This document shows positions 22,601 through 36,989 of a stretch of 64,000 nt of DNA, one piece after another. The translations under genes and the position numbers were made by a program. The DNA comes from Saccharum officinarum (taxonomy: Eukaryota; Streptophyta; Magnoliopsida; Poales; Poaceae). The stretch spans positions 15,047,381 through 15,111,380 of the forward strand of contig CM036221.1 in NCBI GenBank assembly GCA_020631735.1. The letters are read 5' to 3'. A model generated the notes under the pieces. That model was not told where the DNA came from, ran no database searches, and saw only the letters and a list, made by a program, of their open reading frames with translations. The stretch's first letter is position 1; each line of letters starts with the position of its first letter.

Positions 22601-24014
22601 GTGATGGCTTGAAGCCCTGCAGGCGCGCAGTGGCGAGGAACAGCGGTGACAGCGAGCTCGACTATGGCTCGGCCATGGCGGCGAGCAGAAAAACAGCGGG
22701 AGAGAAAAAAATTGTTGGCAGCCGGCGTGGCTTAAGAAGGCGAGAACGACATCCAGGGCACGCTAGCGCCTTCTCGAGCTGTCCACGCGGGCAGCCGCGT
22801 GTCCAAACACGAGAGGCGGCGAAAACGATCACAACGGCCAACGCACGGTGGTAAGCAGGGCAACACTGCCGTCGGGTACTGTAGCAGTCTGACGGCGCCT
22901 TTTCCTTCTCTTTTTCTCCCAATTTCTTGTGGTAACTCAAAGATCTCCAAACACAAAAGTTGTTAGCCTTTATGCCATCTTCAACATTGATTTAAGAATC
23001 AACCTCTAATTCTAAACGGTTAGAGAGATCAAAGCTAGAGAACAAGGGTACCTTGAAACTGGAATTCTGAACTTTCAATTAGGTTTGAAAATAGTTTTGA
23101 TTAAGCATTTTTGAACAATTAATTAGTGGACAATTATGAATCAAACATATCAACTAATTGTACAACATCATAATTCAAGTATAGGACCAATCAAAGCAAG
23201 AAAAGATAGACATATTTTAGTTATGCAAAATCATTTAATTAAACCCCAAAGATTGAACTTGATAACTAAATTTCAAGGACTTAACCAACCGGCTAAATGT
23301 GAGGCTCTAGTTACATAATTCAATTTTTGAGTTAAAAATTAAGCATGTGTGATCTGAAAACACTCCTCAACTTTGCTTCCATGTTAAAGAACTTATTTTA
23401 AACAACAAAGTTTATTTAAACAAAACTTTTATTTGTTTAAGCCAATTCACATATATAAAATAACTAAGTACCCTAATCAACCTTAATGACATCATTTCAT
23501 GTAAATTGTAAAACCTTACATATGAAACATATCTTATGTACATGGCACGACTGAAACATAGCATGGGCAATTTAATGAAACACTACAAGGCAACACATGA
23601 AACAAGGCATATGCAACATAGTCATGCCATTAAGAAAACATTCATTGCTTTAACAAAACATTATTATGCAACATACGAAACATGTGATTACACTATCATT
23701 GCAACATCGACATGCAACACTTGAAACATAACAGAGTTACTAATGAAACATTATTGTGCAACATAACATATTATGTGAAAACATTTCTAGGCAACATATG
23801 AACCCTTATAAATGTAACATGGTAAAACAACACATGAAACATTGTAGGTGCAACATGAGCATGCTCTTACTAAAACATTACCATGCAACCTATGCAACAA
23901 TGCTCGGTAATTATGCATGATGATGCTCATGATCATGTTTTAGCTACTTTTTAACATCTGGGATGTTACAGATAACGCGCGGGAGCAGTGTCGGGCTGTT
24001 CGGGCGCTAGCCCT
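19652..24014 (+). mobile_element. GTTTCAAG-type DNA repeat (second copy, left end missing)
   Basis: Same element as 1940-6533, starting abruptly at the contig edge, with the GTTTCAAG array at about 19880-20277. It is interrupted by the solo LTR at 20592-23970. Confidence 0.5.
20592..23970. mobile_element. Solo LTR, second copy
   Basis: Same TG...CA element and GATAA duplication (20587-20591 and 23971-23975) as at 3107-6489. It is four bases shorter because of single-base homopolymer differences. One of these shortens the chance frame that is 258 codons long in the left copy, which supports that frame not being a gene. Confidence 0.75.
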
Positions 24015-25397
24015 TCTTATAATCTACTTGGAGGCGAGACTGATGAGGAGAGGAGAGCTTTTACGGCGAGAGGGGCTGGGGCACATCTGTTGATGTCGTA
24101 TCTGCATTAGCATCTTCTTATGCTTTTGGTATGATCTGTTCTTTCCTTTCCTTCATCCCTAAAGATTATAGCCCCTAAAATCTTGGCACGCATTCATGAT
24201 GGAATGGGCCTGTCACAGTCCGAGTCACAATCGGAATCACAAGAAGAGAGGGACTCTGGCCTTGCGAAAGGAATTTCCCACCAAGGCAATTGCATTGAAA
24301 TCATCTCACATTACTGCCACCGTGGCATGGTCACTGACATGAGGTCGTCATATGTCAGTGGCCACTTCACAGGTCAAATGAACAAGTTGCGCTATGCACA
24401 CCCTAGGAATGCACAACTATATATTGATCTCTCCACATGACCTTAACACGTTTGTCATTCAGTCGTTTTCACTTCTCTTTTTTTCTACATATGCTACTAA
24501 TGTAGGAGTAATTATAGTACCACTTTGACTTTCATGGAAAAAAAATCCTAATTTCTAAATATTTTAAACTAAGTGTGAAGACTTCGAATCTTGTACTACA
24601 TACCGCAAGTCTTAAAACAAGGGGAGCTTCTAGTGTGACGAGCTATGGCACTCCAACCAGCCCATCTAGTGTGCTCTGCTGTCTTCAGCAATCGCTCGCG
24701 CTGTCGCCGTAGCCCCTAGAAGCCCCCTTGGGCCGCGACATGAATCGGTGCTGCCAGCCGGACGTCCAATCCAAATCGCAGGAGCCTGCGAACGAGCTGT
24801 TAGCTCGGTGGTTGAGCCGCTCTGTGATGGCGCTCACCGCCCTCCTTCGAGGCCTACTGGACGCGGGTTTCGCATGGGGTTTTCCCCCAGTTTTATTTTA
24901 GGTCCTGGATAACTGGCGTGACGCTACAATGGAACTACAACGTGCCCGTCGTCTACGAAGTTCGGTGCGGCTTCGGTGATCTTGAAAAGGACGCTGATGG
25001 TATATAGATTGCAGGCTAAAAAAAATCGCAGGAGACTGGAACACCGACCACACAAAGGCGGAAAGGCCCCCTCTCATCTTTTCGTTGGCAAGGATGGCGT
25101 GTTGGCACAGGGGAGAAAATTTGCATGTGGCGCGACTCTCGAATTGGTGTCAGAGGACTTCACGGGAAAGAAGGACGTGCCAGATCAGGACCCAAGTGAG
25201 TGGCGTCTGGCGTGAGCAGTTACTGGAGCGATACTTCAGGCCGGATGACGTGCAAGAGATCCTTCGAATCCGGCTATCATAACGTCTGGCGTGCGGCACG
25301 TGCCATGAAACGGGCCGTTCTAGGGCCCAAAATTATAACTCATCAGGCACCCCTAAAAAATCAATATTTAATACTACCTACGTACTCTCTAAAAAAA

Positions 25398-25544
25398 CTC
25401 CTTACGTTCTAAATTATGAGATGTTTTGTTTTTGTGTAGATACATTAATTTTACTGTTATGTTTCTAAACATAATGTATATCTAAATGTATAACAAAAGT
25501 TACGAATCTAGGAAAGCCAAAAAATCTTATAATTAGGAATGGAG
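25398..25544. mobile_element. Stowaway-like MITE, second copy
   Basis: Identical in structure to 7921-8067. Confidence 0.65.
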
Positions 25545-25987
25545 AGAGCACACAGTAATGATTTTCTCTATATGGACTATGAAGTAAAAAACGAGGGTCT
25601 GTGCCTGAATCATAAACTTGACTCTCTCTCTCTCTCTATATAGAGAGAGAGACCTCCACTAACTATATGCATACGTACGGTGGAAGACAAAACATGCATA
25701 AACAAGACTAGGCATTTAAGCAGATAGAGAGTTGATTGCATTCCATAGAAAGAGTAAATAAGTATAATATTTGATTAGTTGTATTGTGTATTTGTGTTTA
25801 CTAATAAATGTATCCATAAAATTGAGTTTACCTTGGTGCATAAAAAAGATAAATACTACGAAACCCTAAGCAACTTACAATTTAGAACGAGGGAGTAACA
25901 TTAATCTATGTTGCCATATATAGCATATAATCCCCGATCATCCCATCTCATTGATGGTGTCAATATTATTTCCCATAACTTCTACTC

Positions 25988-27112
25988 GCCACATACCTCG
26001 ATGGGGGTGTCGTTTTTGAACCCCATGCTTTCTGCCAATGGCGTCGGATTCTAGGCGTAAGCCCAGCCTTACAACCTGTAAGGCCAGCGGCGATGGCGTC
26101 CAAGTTGGTCACCTTGGGCATCACCTCCTTCCTGAAGGCGTCGCTGAAGAATCCCTTAGGCTCATCCCCCAAGTGCTTGCTGACATCTGTACCCCTTACG
26201 TTCCGTCAGCTTATGGTGGAGTTCCTCACTGAGACTATATGTGCCCATATTCTACTCGCAATGGTTTCTCCTGCAGCAATCGACTTTGCCATCGTCTGGC
26301 TTCCATAGCGGATGCTTTGCCGCTATCACTGTTTGCTTCTTCCCCAGTGAATGCTTGGCCGTCGGTGGAATCCCGGGCGAATGCGTTGCCGCGCTGCAAC
26401 TTGGTGGATACTTGGTCGCCGTGTCGTTGGCGGATGCTTTGCCACCGTTGCTGCTTGGGGTGGATACTTCGTCACCATGGCATTGTCTTGTTGTAGGCGA
26501 CCATTGCATTGTTGCATCTTTTTTGCATTCTCAGTTGGTAGGTCACTAGTACATGATTTCTTTTAGGTGGCGGTGGGCTTTTTTGATTGGAGGCGAACAC
26601 CTTTTTTGCCCGCCTCTATTATGCCCAGCCAGCCTAGCCTCCATTAAAACTTTATCTGTGGCGGGCAAGTTAAAGTTTTAATGGGCATTATAGCGACCGC
26701 CTCTGTTAAAACTTTGATGGAGGCGGGCAAGTTAAGGCAACCGCCTCGATTAATCATCATTAATGGAGGCGGTTGCCTTCCATTAAATGATTAACCGTGG
26801 CGGGCATGGCAACCGCCTCCGTAAAGTCACGATTAACTGTGACCTTTGATTGGAGGCGGTTGCAATGCCCGCCTCCATTAAACATTTTTGCCCGCCTCCA
26901 TTATGATTTCTGTACTAGTGGGTTTCGGGTTTTGAGGGTTGTCACTCCTTTCTTTTCTTCTTCTTTCTTGTTCTTATAAGTTGTTTATTCCAGATCACTC
27001 ATCACTAGCTTGGTGGTTTGTAATCTGTGCTATGAGAGTTTTCTCATAGCTGTGTCGTATAATTCACTCTTCTTAATGAAAAATGGGCTATATTCCCCGA
27101 TCGTGAAAAAAA
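25988..27112 (+). mobile_element. Poly(A) retroposon, second copy
   Basis: Same insertion and AACTTCTACTC target duplication (25977-25987 and 27113-27123) as at 8511-9636. The A run is one base shorter, and one substitution lies near 26097. Confidence 0.75.
26544..26920. mobile_element. CACTA-type MITE, second copy
   Basis: Same ends and GGT target duplication as 9067-9443. Confidence 0.88.
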
Positions 27113-27265
27113 AACTTCTACTCCATCTTTGTATTTCCAAAAGCAACCCTTCAGGCATCCTTTCCTCAAACAGCTCCGCTAACAAATGATTACGATATTA
27201 GCCAAAGTTTGGGCAGCATTTCATAGATGGTGATAGATGGCACATTCCCCTCTCTCTTATATTTG

Positions 27266-27566
27266 GGGACTGTTTGGTACAGCCCTTCACTGGTGAAGCA
27301 ATTTTTTAGCTTTAGTTTTATAAAAGCAGCTTCATTGGTAAAGCTAAAGTTGTTTTCAAAAAAACGTTTGGTAAAACAGCTTTTAGGGAAGATAACATAG
27401 AGGAAGTTGGGACAAACTAGTATTTTCAGCTTCATCTCGGTTCTTGTCCTATGAGAGGAGTTGAAAAACGGCTTTTGGGGCGAAGCTGTTCATCTAGACT
27501 TGTTTGGTAGGAGAAGCTCAAAAATAGCGTTGTGAAGCTGAGGCAAAAGCCTTGCCAACCAGGCCC
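27266..27566. mobile_element. Tourist-like MITE, second copy (distal flank)
   Basis: Same as 9790-10090. The surrounding 5'-flank duplication is at about 25907-27671 (distal) and 28496-28851 (proximal). Confidence 0.7.
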
Positions 27567-29045
27567 TTACTAGTAGTTCTTCTGCCCATGCACACCTATA
27601 CATTTATTTACAAGTTTAAGCTTGCTCTATATCATAACCTGTCAAGCAGTCATACTAAGTCCACTAACGTGGTATGGCGGAGTCTGTGCACATGGGAAGA
27701 AGGCTATCTAGCTGAATAGATGTTTATTATTATGACATTACGTAGCAAACTTTTGAACAAAGATATACACTAAAGTTTGAACTTAACTTCTGGAGTAGAA
27801 AAGGTTGCAACAACTAAGAATATCAAAGTTTGAAGACAAAATATAGTTTTGTGGATGTCACAAAAAAAAGAATGTAACAAGAGTAGATATAACTTAAACT
27901 AACATTTCAACTATACATACATATTAAAATCCCATAGAGGAGCAATGCAGTGCAAAGAATGAAAACACATAAGAAGTAATTGGTAAATCTGTTGCAACTC
28001 GATAGAGATTATATAGAGCGTCTAAATTGGTATTATGTTACAAAATGAATATAAAAAGAGTAAATAAAGATAATCAATTTAGTTTGTCGTATTTTGTGTA
28101 CTAAATTATCCATGAAACCTATAATACTTGTGTAAGATAATAAGAATTTAGGCCTGGAGCACAGGTTGACGGGCTAGTTAAAATCAAATGCCCAAACATG
28201 TACTGACTAACGTCTACTATTATATGCCAACGAGTGACTTAAGCGCCGAAAACACAAGTATGATGACACTTTGAAGTTTGCAGAACCATAATCAAATAAG
28301 AATGACTATATATGTACAACATTCAAACAAGAAAACCAAAATCAAGAGAAACAAGATTGAAGACAAAAGTATATAAAACATTATGTGCTTGGTTTTCTAA
28401 GCTTAGAGATTAATATCAAGATTACCTAACCAGGATCAGAGTAGAGTAGCAACATTCACGTTATACCTGGTAGGCCACTAACATTCAACTACGTTGTCAA
28501 TTGCCATAGCATATTATCCCAGTCATCCCATCTGATTGACCGTGTCAATATAAATTCCCATTACGTTTACTTCGTCTTCGAATTTCCACAAGCAACCTTG
28601 ATGCATCATTTTCTCCAAACAACTCTGGTAACAAATGGTTATGATATATATTAGCCAAAGTCTCTGGGCAGCATTTGGTAGATGGTGATTGATGGCACAT
28701 TTCCCTCTCTCTTATATTCACCATTAGTAGTTTTTGTGGCTTCTCCATGCATGCACACCTATCCCTTTGTTTACAAGTTTAAGTTTTCTCCACTCCATTT
28801 CATAACTTGTCAATCAAGCAGCCGTATATACTAAGTCCACTGACGCGGTACGGCTCTTAATTTCGTGGGATTATATTAATTTGAACAAGGTAAAAGCTGT
28901 TCCATGCATTGATGCATGGAAGAAGGATTGGGTCTTACATATGTTGATTGGGTACACAAACACAATGCGTCCATGCACACGCTATCCCCCAACTGCTGCT
29001 ACACATAATGCACTCTTCTAGAGCTAGCCACCCTTGCACTGCAAG

Positions 29046-29053
29046 TATAAATA
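29046..29053 (+). promoter_or_regulatory. TATA box of the peroxidase, second copy
   Basis: TATAAATA, with the same spacing to the start codon as in the left copy. Confidence 0.75.
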
Positions 29054-29183
29054 CACATCCAGCAGCCGCACAAATCTTCATCTCCTCAACAGACAACAAC
29101 TTCTTGTCTTGATCGATCACCATCTCGGTCGAGAACAAAGTTGAATCACCAACAATCCACGGTTGGTGTCTTGCTTGGTGACG

Positions 29184-30200
29184 ATGAGGTCGACGTGGCT
29201 GGCTTTTGCATGGGCGGCGGCCCTCGTCGTGGCGGCGTCCACGACGGCGCACGCCTCGCACCACGCGTCGCTGGAGGTCGGCTTCTACAAGCAGTCGTGC
29301 CCACAGGCCGAGGAGATCGTGCGCAACGCCGTCCGCCGCGGCGTCGCCCGCGACCCCGGCGTGGGCGCGGGGCTGATCCGGATGCACTTCCACGACTGCT
29401 TCGTCCGGGGCTGTGACGGCTCCATCCTCATCAACTCCACGCCGGGCAACGAGGCCGAGAAGGACTCCGTGGCCAACAACCCCAGCATGCGCGGCTTCGA
29501 CGTCGTCGACGACGCCAAGGCCGTCCTCGAGGCGCACTGCCCGCGCACCGTCTCCTGCGCCGACATCGTCGCGTTCGCAGCCCGCGACGGCGCCTTCCTC
29601 GACGGTGGCATCGACTACCAGGTCCCCTCAGGCCGCCGCGACGGCCGCGTCTCCAGAGAGGACGAGGTGCTCGACGACAATGTCCCCACCCCGACTGACG
29701 ACGTCGCCGAGCTCATCGCGAGCTTCGAGCGCAAGGGCCTCTCCGCCGACGACATGGTCACGCTCTCCGGCGCGCACACCATCGGCCGCTCCCACTGCTC
29801 CTCCTTCACGCAGCGCCTCTACAACTTCAGCGGGCAGCTGGGGCGGACGGACCCGTCCCTCGACCCCGCCTACGCCGAGCACCTCAAGATGCGGTGCCCG
29901 TGGCCGTCCAGCGATGAGCAGATGGACCCCACGGTGGTGCCGCAAGACCCTGTGACGCCGGCCACCTTCGACAACCAGTACTTCAAGAACGTGCTGGCGC
30001 ACAAGGGCTTGTTCATCTCCGACAAGACACTGCTCGATAACCCTTGGACGGCTGGGATCGTCCACTTCAACGCCGCAGTCGAGAAGGCGTGGCAGGTCAA
30101 GTTCGCCAAGGCCATGGTCAAGATGGGCAAAGTCCAGGTGCTCACCGGCGATGAGGGAGAGATCAGGGAAAAGTGCTTCGTCGTGAACCCACACTACTAA
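29184..30200 (+). CDS. Intronless class III secretory peroxidase, second copy (338 aa)
   Basis: The protein is identical to that of 11708-12724, and the surrounding promoter, leader and 3' flank are also the same. All features given there apply: signal peptide 1-24, distal Arg66/His70, proximal His198, eight cysteines, no intron. Zero differences over more than 1 kb of coding sequence, with only scattered homopolymer indels elsewhere in the block, argue that this is the same gene assembled twice and not a paralogue. Anyone counting genes should treat the two as one unless read depth shows otherwise. Confidence 0.95.
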   Translation: MRSTWLAFAWAAALVVAASTTAHASHHASLEVGFYKQSCPQAEEIVRNAVRRGVARDPGVGAGLIRMHFHDCFVRGCDGSILINSTPGNEAEKDSVANNPSMRGFDVVDDAKAVLEAHCPRTVSCADIVAFAARDGAFLDGGIDYQVPSGRRDGRVSREDEVLDDNVPTPTDDVAELIASFERKGLSADDMVTLSGAHTIGRSHCSSFTQRLYNFSGQLGRTDPSLDPAYAEHLKMRCPWPSSDEQMDPTVVPQDPVTPATFDNQYFKNVLAHKGLFISDKTLLDNPWTAGIVHFNAAVEKAWQVKFAKAMVKMGKVQVLTGDEGEIREKCFVVNPHY

Positions 30201-30245
30201 TTACTATAAGCGGAAATCTAGCTAGCAGTTATTCCACTATAATAT

Positions 30246-30251
30246 AATAAA
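30246..30251 (+). terminator. Polyadenylation signal of the peroxidase, second copy
   Basis: AATAAA 46 bases after the stop codon, as in the left copy. Confidence 0.65.
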
Positions 30252-30353
30252 CGACAAATTTGGAGTGGCAGTCCATCACCGCACTTTGCGTGTTTCTCTG
30301 TTCTAAGTTATAAATTGTTTTGGTTTTCCTACTCTATAAACATATCATGTTTA

Positions 30354-30696
30354 GACCCCGTTGGGCATGGCTCCACTTCATCAGTAGAGCCGTTTTTTTT
30401 TTTTTGCTTCAGCTCCATGAACAACTCTATAGGTAGAGCTGAAGCTGTTTTGATAAGTCGTTTGGCAAAACAGCTCCACATATAGAGTTCCTTAAAATAT
30501 GCTATCACAGAACGCCATGTAGGATGAGGTGAAGCCGGGAGAAGCTACTATTTTTAGCTCCTTCCCACCTCAAAGCTCTGTGAGAGCATGTTTTTAGGGG
30601 GCTTCATCGGTGAAGCCGTTTCATTTTACTCCGTTTGGCAGAAAACGGCTCCAAATGGCTCCTAAAGCCGCTGGAGAAACCCTGCCAAACAGGACC
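30354..30696. mobile_element. Tourist-like MITE downstream of the peroxidase, second copy
   Basis: Same ends and TTA duplication as 12878-13220. Confidence 0.8.
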
Positions 30697-30722
30697 TTAG
30701 TAGATCGGAGACACTGACGCTT

Positions 30723-32099
30723 GGACGTCCCGCACTAGGAGGCGTCCGAATGCAGCCCCCACCCAGTCTATAAGGTTATCTGATTCCACACGTCAATAAA
30801 AAACGATTGCTACACGCCTGCTGCACGCACAGAGGGGACCGCCTGCACCTGCGCCCTGCTGCACGGATAGGTGGGGACAGCTCGTGCTCGTACCCTGCTG
30901 CATGCACAGGCGGGGACTGCTCATGCCCCTGCCACCATCCCCCTCCACTTCCCGCGCCCATCGTCGTGTCGCGCTGCGCCGCGCCGCGATCCATCCCTCC
31001 ACTTCCCACGCGCATGCATGGCGCCCCAGCAAGTGGAGTAGGTGGGTCCCATTGCAACTTGTGCAACACCCGATTTACTTTTGCGACATTCCGATAAAAC
31101 ACTTGTAACTTACGTCTGAAACAATTGAAACACTTGCAACATACGTCTGAAACATCAGAAAAACACATGTGTTACCGTTGCAAAATATATGCAACATCCA
31201 GATGAAACACTTGAAACATACGTATGAAACAACCGAAAACACTTGAAACATACGCTTGCAACATGCATATATATGAAACATTCAGTCTACTTTTACAACA
31301 TCCAAATGGAACACTTGCAACATACATGTGAAATAGATAAAACAGTTGAAACATACACCTGAAACAAAAGCCATTGCAACATGTGTAACAACCCGATCTA
31401 CTTTTGCAACACCGATATAAAACTCTTGCAACATACCTCTGAAACATCTAAAACACGTGAAACATACGTTTGCAACATGCGCTTTCAGCGTAATATCTCC
31501 TTACTGCTAGGGAATGGAGAGGCTCGTTGGCGCGTGGAGTTCACTAGTGTAGAGCTCGCCGGTGGCGCGGAGCTCTCCGCTCTGGTGGAAACCGTCACAG
31601 AGGGAGCACGCGGTGCAGCAGTCGTGGAGCGTAAGAGGAGAAGGTAGCGCTACTGGCGCGAGCTACCACAGGAAACAGGCGAAACCTAGCAGGCAAGCGT
31701 CCGCTAGGGTTGGGTAGGCCGGGCGGCACGGTGGAGTGGCCACAGTGGCCGGATACAGTGGTGCAGGCGGGCCGCGCAGTGGAGGTGGAGCGGAGAAGGC
31801 GGGCCGCGCGGTGGAGCGGACGTGGCTTCCAGATGCCAGTGGGAGTTGGCCGCATGGGGCAGGATGCATCTGTGGAGTGGCCGCGTGCGTAGGATGCGGC
31901 GGTGGAGCGGACGCATGGCCAGGATGCAGCGGTGGAGCCAGTCACGATGGTCGGGTAAGGAAATGGTGATTTTGTTTTTTTAGTTATGGGCGGTGGAGAC
32001 GAGTGGCCAGTTGCCTAGGCCGGTCCACAGGCCCAGCAATCAAGCGTCCCAGTGGACGGAGATGGACGGACGTCGTATCCGCAGCATTATCGTTAGTAG
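30723..32099 (-). mobile_element. GTTTCAAG-type DNA repeat, inverted, second copy
   Basis: Same as 13247-14623. Confidence 0.45.
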
Positions 32100-32404
32100 A
32101 TATATAGTAACAACAAAAGCTAAATATTCAAAAATACCCAAAACAATTTATAATTTAAAACGATAAGTGTGTTTATTTATCAACATTTTTGTTGCATATA
32201 CGGAGTATACTACATACTACTACTATTAAATAAAGAAAACAGTGTCTTGTGTTTCATTACAATCTTACAATTATTACTAACACAATTAAAAGTGCAATTC
32301 ACAAGAGATAATTTATAAAAAAAAATAGCAATCAATGACAAAATTATATGAGAAGTGATAGAATGTAGTACGACAAACGCATATTTCCAACGAGTTAAGA
32401 TATA

Positions 32405-32550
32405 TTCCCTCCGTTCCAAATTATAAGTTGCTTTGACTTTTTTTATTCATCCATTTTACTATGTATCTAGACATAATATTATATCTTAATGTATAACAAA
32501 ATGGATGTACCAAAAAAGTTAAAGCGACTTATAATTTGAAACGGAGAAAG
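32405..32550. mobile_element. Stowaway MITE, second copy
   Basis: Same ends and TA duplication as 14929-15074. Confidence 0.9.
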
Positions 32551-33871
32551 TAAGTCGCACTCAGACTGAAACCTAAGCTCTTCTAGGCCGATGACGACAA
32601 AACATTTCATTTGCATCCATCACCTAGCTGCCATCATGTTTTCTTCTTCCGTTTTAGCTCCTCGCGTTGCTTCTTCCATGTTTGCCCCATCGGCGGCCAG
32701 CACACAACGTGCTTCTCATATCCTCATCTTGCTTGTCTCAAAGTGCCATATGCGGCATATATCACGCTAACCTCGCAATTTTATTACACTACACCGTTAA
32801 TTAGTGCCTGTCCACCGACACCCACACATAGTAATAACTAGCATATGTCGTATCTGCAATAGCCACGTGTAACAGTGGCGATCCTGTACCACTACTGCTA
32901 CGTGGCAACCCACACAAGATACCACGTTGAAATTTAGCACTCACTATTATACTTAGCGTTTGTTATTGTTATGGGCAGTCACTACCACCCATGTTAAAAT
33001 GTAGCAGTTATTATTATACTTAGCGTTTGTTATTATTATATTATTATATGGGCCGTCACTACTATAAAAAAACCATTTCCATAGACGTCTTGTTTTTTAG
33101 GTGGAAGCGACTCTATCAAAATCTACCTCTAAAAATGGTTTCTGAGCCGGCCTACCTGTACAAATCGATTTTTAAAGGCATCTGAGGGTTTTCTATTATT
33201 GTGGTCCGTCACTAATGCGGAAACCATTTTTTTGGAGGCGCCTCCTTTTTAGGAAGAGGCGGCTCTATCAAAATTTCCCTCTAAAATGGTTTCTAAGCTG
33301 GTCTACCTCTAGAAATTATTTTTTAGATGTGATTGGACTTTCCAACCGCCTCTAGAAACATCCACTATTTTAGAGGTGGCTAGGTTTTTCAGCCGCCTCT
33401 AGAAATGTACACGCGCGTTTCTAGAGGCAGTTAGCAATTTGGCGCATCAAAATAGCACATCATAAATTACTACTTTTACAAATCAAGTTAGATGAAGACA
33501 ATCTTTATATCAAAGTTGTAGTACTTTAAGAGATCAACAACTTTATAATTGACGACTTTCCTTTTTGAAATCATTTACATCCCAAAATTTGTGTTTAAAG
33601 TTTTCATAATTTGGAATTCAATATTTTAAATTTTGAAATGACCTCAGACTGAGAAACGACCTACTACACAGTTATAGTACTCGAAGAGATCTGCAACTTT
33701 GTACTTGACCAGTTTTTCGTTTGAAATTATTTAGTGTCTGAAAATTCTATTTTAAGTTTTCAAATTCTGAAAAAATATTTTTTTTAGAATTTTTCAAAGC
33801 ACCTCAGATGGAAAAACGACCTAACCAAAGTTATTTTGTTGTTGATAACTTTTTTTCATTTCAAATCATTT

Positions 33872-34010
33872 GGGCCTTATTCGTTTATTCTAAAGATCAA
33901 AGGGATTGAAGGAGATTGGAGGGGACCGAGGAAGATTTTGATTTGTAGGGGATTTAGTCCCCCTCAATCTCTCCCAATCCTCTTGATTTTGGGATCAAAC
34001 GAGCAGGCCC
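33872..34010. mobile_element. Small MITE in the CACTA element, second copy
   Basis: Same as 16396-16534. Confidence 0.6.
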
Positions 34011-34294
34011 ATAGGGTCCAAAAATTTTGTTTTAAGATTGTTAATTTTGAATTACTCTAAATATATGCATTACATTTGAATTCGTTTAGGGTCTTAAATA
34101 TGATTACCATATTCACTATGATAGTAGAAAAGGAATGTATTAGTCAATCTGGTCACTTTGATATGTAGTGGTGAGGAAGCAACACGCGAGGCTAGGTCCT
34201 GAATTCAATCCTCTATATGGCTGCATGGCCGAAAAATCCTGCGACTTGCAGCCTCATGGTTTTACTGCTGGGCCTCTTCCAGATTAAAAAAAAA

Positions 34295-35014
34295 GGAAAA
34301 AGTCTAGTTGACCCCCCAACTATGGGGGTCGTCTACTTTACCCCCGAACTATGAAACGGTCTAATTTACCCCCTGAAATTTACAAAACCGGCCAAATCAC
34401 CCCCTCGATCGGTTTTGGGCGGTGGTTTTGCTACAGTAACAGCTGTTTTGCTACAGTAACGGCGGTTTTGTCTTTTCTTTTTTATTTATTTCGTCTGAAT
34501 CTTTGAAAAATCATAGTAAATCATAGAAAAATCATAAAATGAAAAATCCAATTTTGTTGGACTCCACATGAGTAGATCTACACAGTGAATATATAATATA
34601 GTATGCTTTAGTACAAAGTTTTTGTTGTATAAATTATTCAAATTAATTACAGAAAAAAAAAATAGATCCAAATTTACAGCAAAAAAACTTTATACTAAAG
34701 CATACTATATTATATGTTCATTGTGTACATATACTCATGTGGAGTCAAACAAAATTGGATTTTCCATTTTATGATTTTTCTGTGATTTACTATGATTTTT
34801 CAAAGATTCAGACGAAATAAATAAAAAAAGAAAAAGACAAAACCGCTGTCACTGTAGCAAAACAGCTGTTACTGTAGCAAAACCACCACCCAAAACCGCT
34901 CGAGGGGGTGATTTGACCGGTTTTGCAAAGTTCAGGGGATAAATTAGACCGTTTCATAGTTCGGGAGTAAAGTAGACGACCCCCATAGTTGGGGGGGTCA
35001 AGTACACTTTTTCC
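34295..35014. mobile_element. Foldback element, second copy
   Basis: Same as 16819-17537, with one C-run indel and one substitution near 34523. Confidence 0.75.
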
Positions 35015-35736
35015 TTAAAAAAATGCTGGGTTGATAAATGTTGGTGGCCCGAATTTGGCCAAATAAATCTACAGGGGCATCAGGGTTTCGGCCAAATAGT
35101 CGCCTCTGCTGTCTTAAAAAAAAACATTCCTATAGTGCGTCATTACTATTGTTAGGCTATTATTTGCCATGCGGATGGTCAAGTAAAAATCCAGATGATA
35201 CCCATGGCAAAAAGAATGTTGAGATAGTGATTTGTGTTGATAAAGAATGATGGTACAACGAATTATATTCCTTTCAATTGATAGAAGAATATAATGTTAA
35301 TTTGTCTGCTTGTGCCTTTTTTATATCTTACTAGCAAATATGCTCGTGCGTTGCAACAGGAGTACATTCTATTATGCTGCTGGCAGCACGAGCGTGGCTA
35401 CACGGCAAAGCCGCGCATAGGCACAACGGCTGCGGCGAGGTGGCTTCATCGGCAGCACGGCAGAAAGAAGGAAGAAGCAAAGAAAAGCGAGAACGGAGGA
35501 CAGATTTCTTGGAACGAATTTAGAGTTTTCTCAATACTTGTCTTCTCTCCTCCTCACCCTCTCAATTAGTTTTTTGTTTTGAGAAACCACTCCTCTCAAT
35601 TAGTACATCAGTGGTGGTCCAGTTTGAGAAACCACTCCTCTCAATTAGCAAAGAAAAGCGAGAACTCTTTGACCTCGTGAACTGGACAGTGAGGCTGTCG
35701 ACGATGGGTGCGTTCTCGAGGAAGCAGCCGAGCGCA

Positions 35737-36600
35737 TCATGCCCGCCGGAGCTCTGCATCGAGAAAGCGGAGCTCCATGGTGTTGTCCAGGCACACCTGC
35801 CGCTCCAGCATCGGGAGCGCGTGCAGCTTGATGCCTTGATCGTTAGGAACGAGCAGCCATCCACAACGGGGTCCTTGAGGTGCGAGTGAGTCCGGCCCGC
35901 TGATCACGAGCCGCCTCCCCTTCCCTGTGCAACGGTAGGACTGGAGGTGCAGCACCTCCAGCAGCGAGCGCGCGGTGAACAATCTCTGGTACGTGGCCAT
36001 GGGTGTCTCGCAGTACAAGCTCTGCAAGTGCGCCCGTGCAGTTTCCTAGCGTCAGGCTGCGCAAGCGCGACCAATGGAGCTCATCGTCGAGGCAGTGGTG
36101 GGGGAAGGTGTAGGAGGGACCGTCATCGTCGTCCTAAGGCTGACGAGCGGTGGCCTGGAAACGACCTCGAGTCTCGAGATCCTCGACTCGATCCCCATTG
36201 CAGATCGCCGTGGGTATGAGGCGGTCGACGCAGTCAGACTCCTCCGTGGGAAAGAACTCGAGGCAGAGCCTCTTGGTGCACCGCAGGTCACCTTCTTTGT
36301 CGTCACAGTCGGATTTCAAGAGGCCGACAATGCTGTCGGAAAAGACGCGCATGCCGCGGCGCTCGCTTCGTGCTATAAGGGTGTCAAGCTTCAGGACTAC
36401 GGTAGCATCGTATTTCGTGGCTTATTGCTGCGGCGCATGGCGAGGGAGCGCCACAGGAGGATGTCGCTGACCTGAGTTGGAGCGCGTGGAGCTCGCGTGG
36501 GTGGTGCGCCCAGCGTCTGGCGAGCACGGCATTGGAGAGCACGGTGCGGGTGTCAAGGCGCGCGGTGAAGGCTGAGGTGATCAGGCAGAGCAGACAAATC
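35737..36600 (-). pseudogene. F-box/LRR gene fragment, second copy
   Basis: Same decayed fragment as 18259-19121, one base longer through a G-run indel near 36102. Confidence 0.75.
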
Positions 36601-36989
36601 CTTCTTTTTTCCGTTTGGACTTGAACTTAACATGTTTTTTTGAGGGGTAACTTAACGTGTTGTACCTAAACTCTTGTGGAGATCGCTTATGAGGCTTACA
36701 ACATCGTTTATAGAGTCCTGATACAGTTGCTATTCAATCAATTTTTTAATATGTATTTTACACGGCAGTTCCATGGATAGAGAATCGAATACTGCTCTTT
36801 TCATTGACCGACGAAAAAGAAGGTATTGTATTCCGGTGTTTATTATGGTTTTTTTGTCGGTCCTTTTTTTCATTGTTAGCTTCTGTTTCTTTTCTCGTTT
36901 CAGTTTCCTTTTTCATTTATTAATCACGGACGGTTACATCTTACACGTAGAGGTGGAAAAAAAACATGACGGAAATTTTGCCTCTTTAT

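Larger units (their letters stand above)
33057..35137. mobile_element. Non-autonomous CACTA element, second copy
   Basis: Same ends and CGT duplication as 15581-17659. Two bases longer through homopolymer indels. Confidence 0.85.
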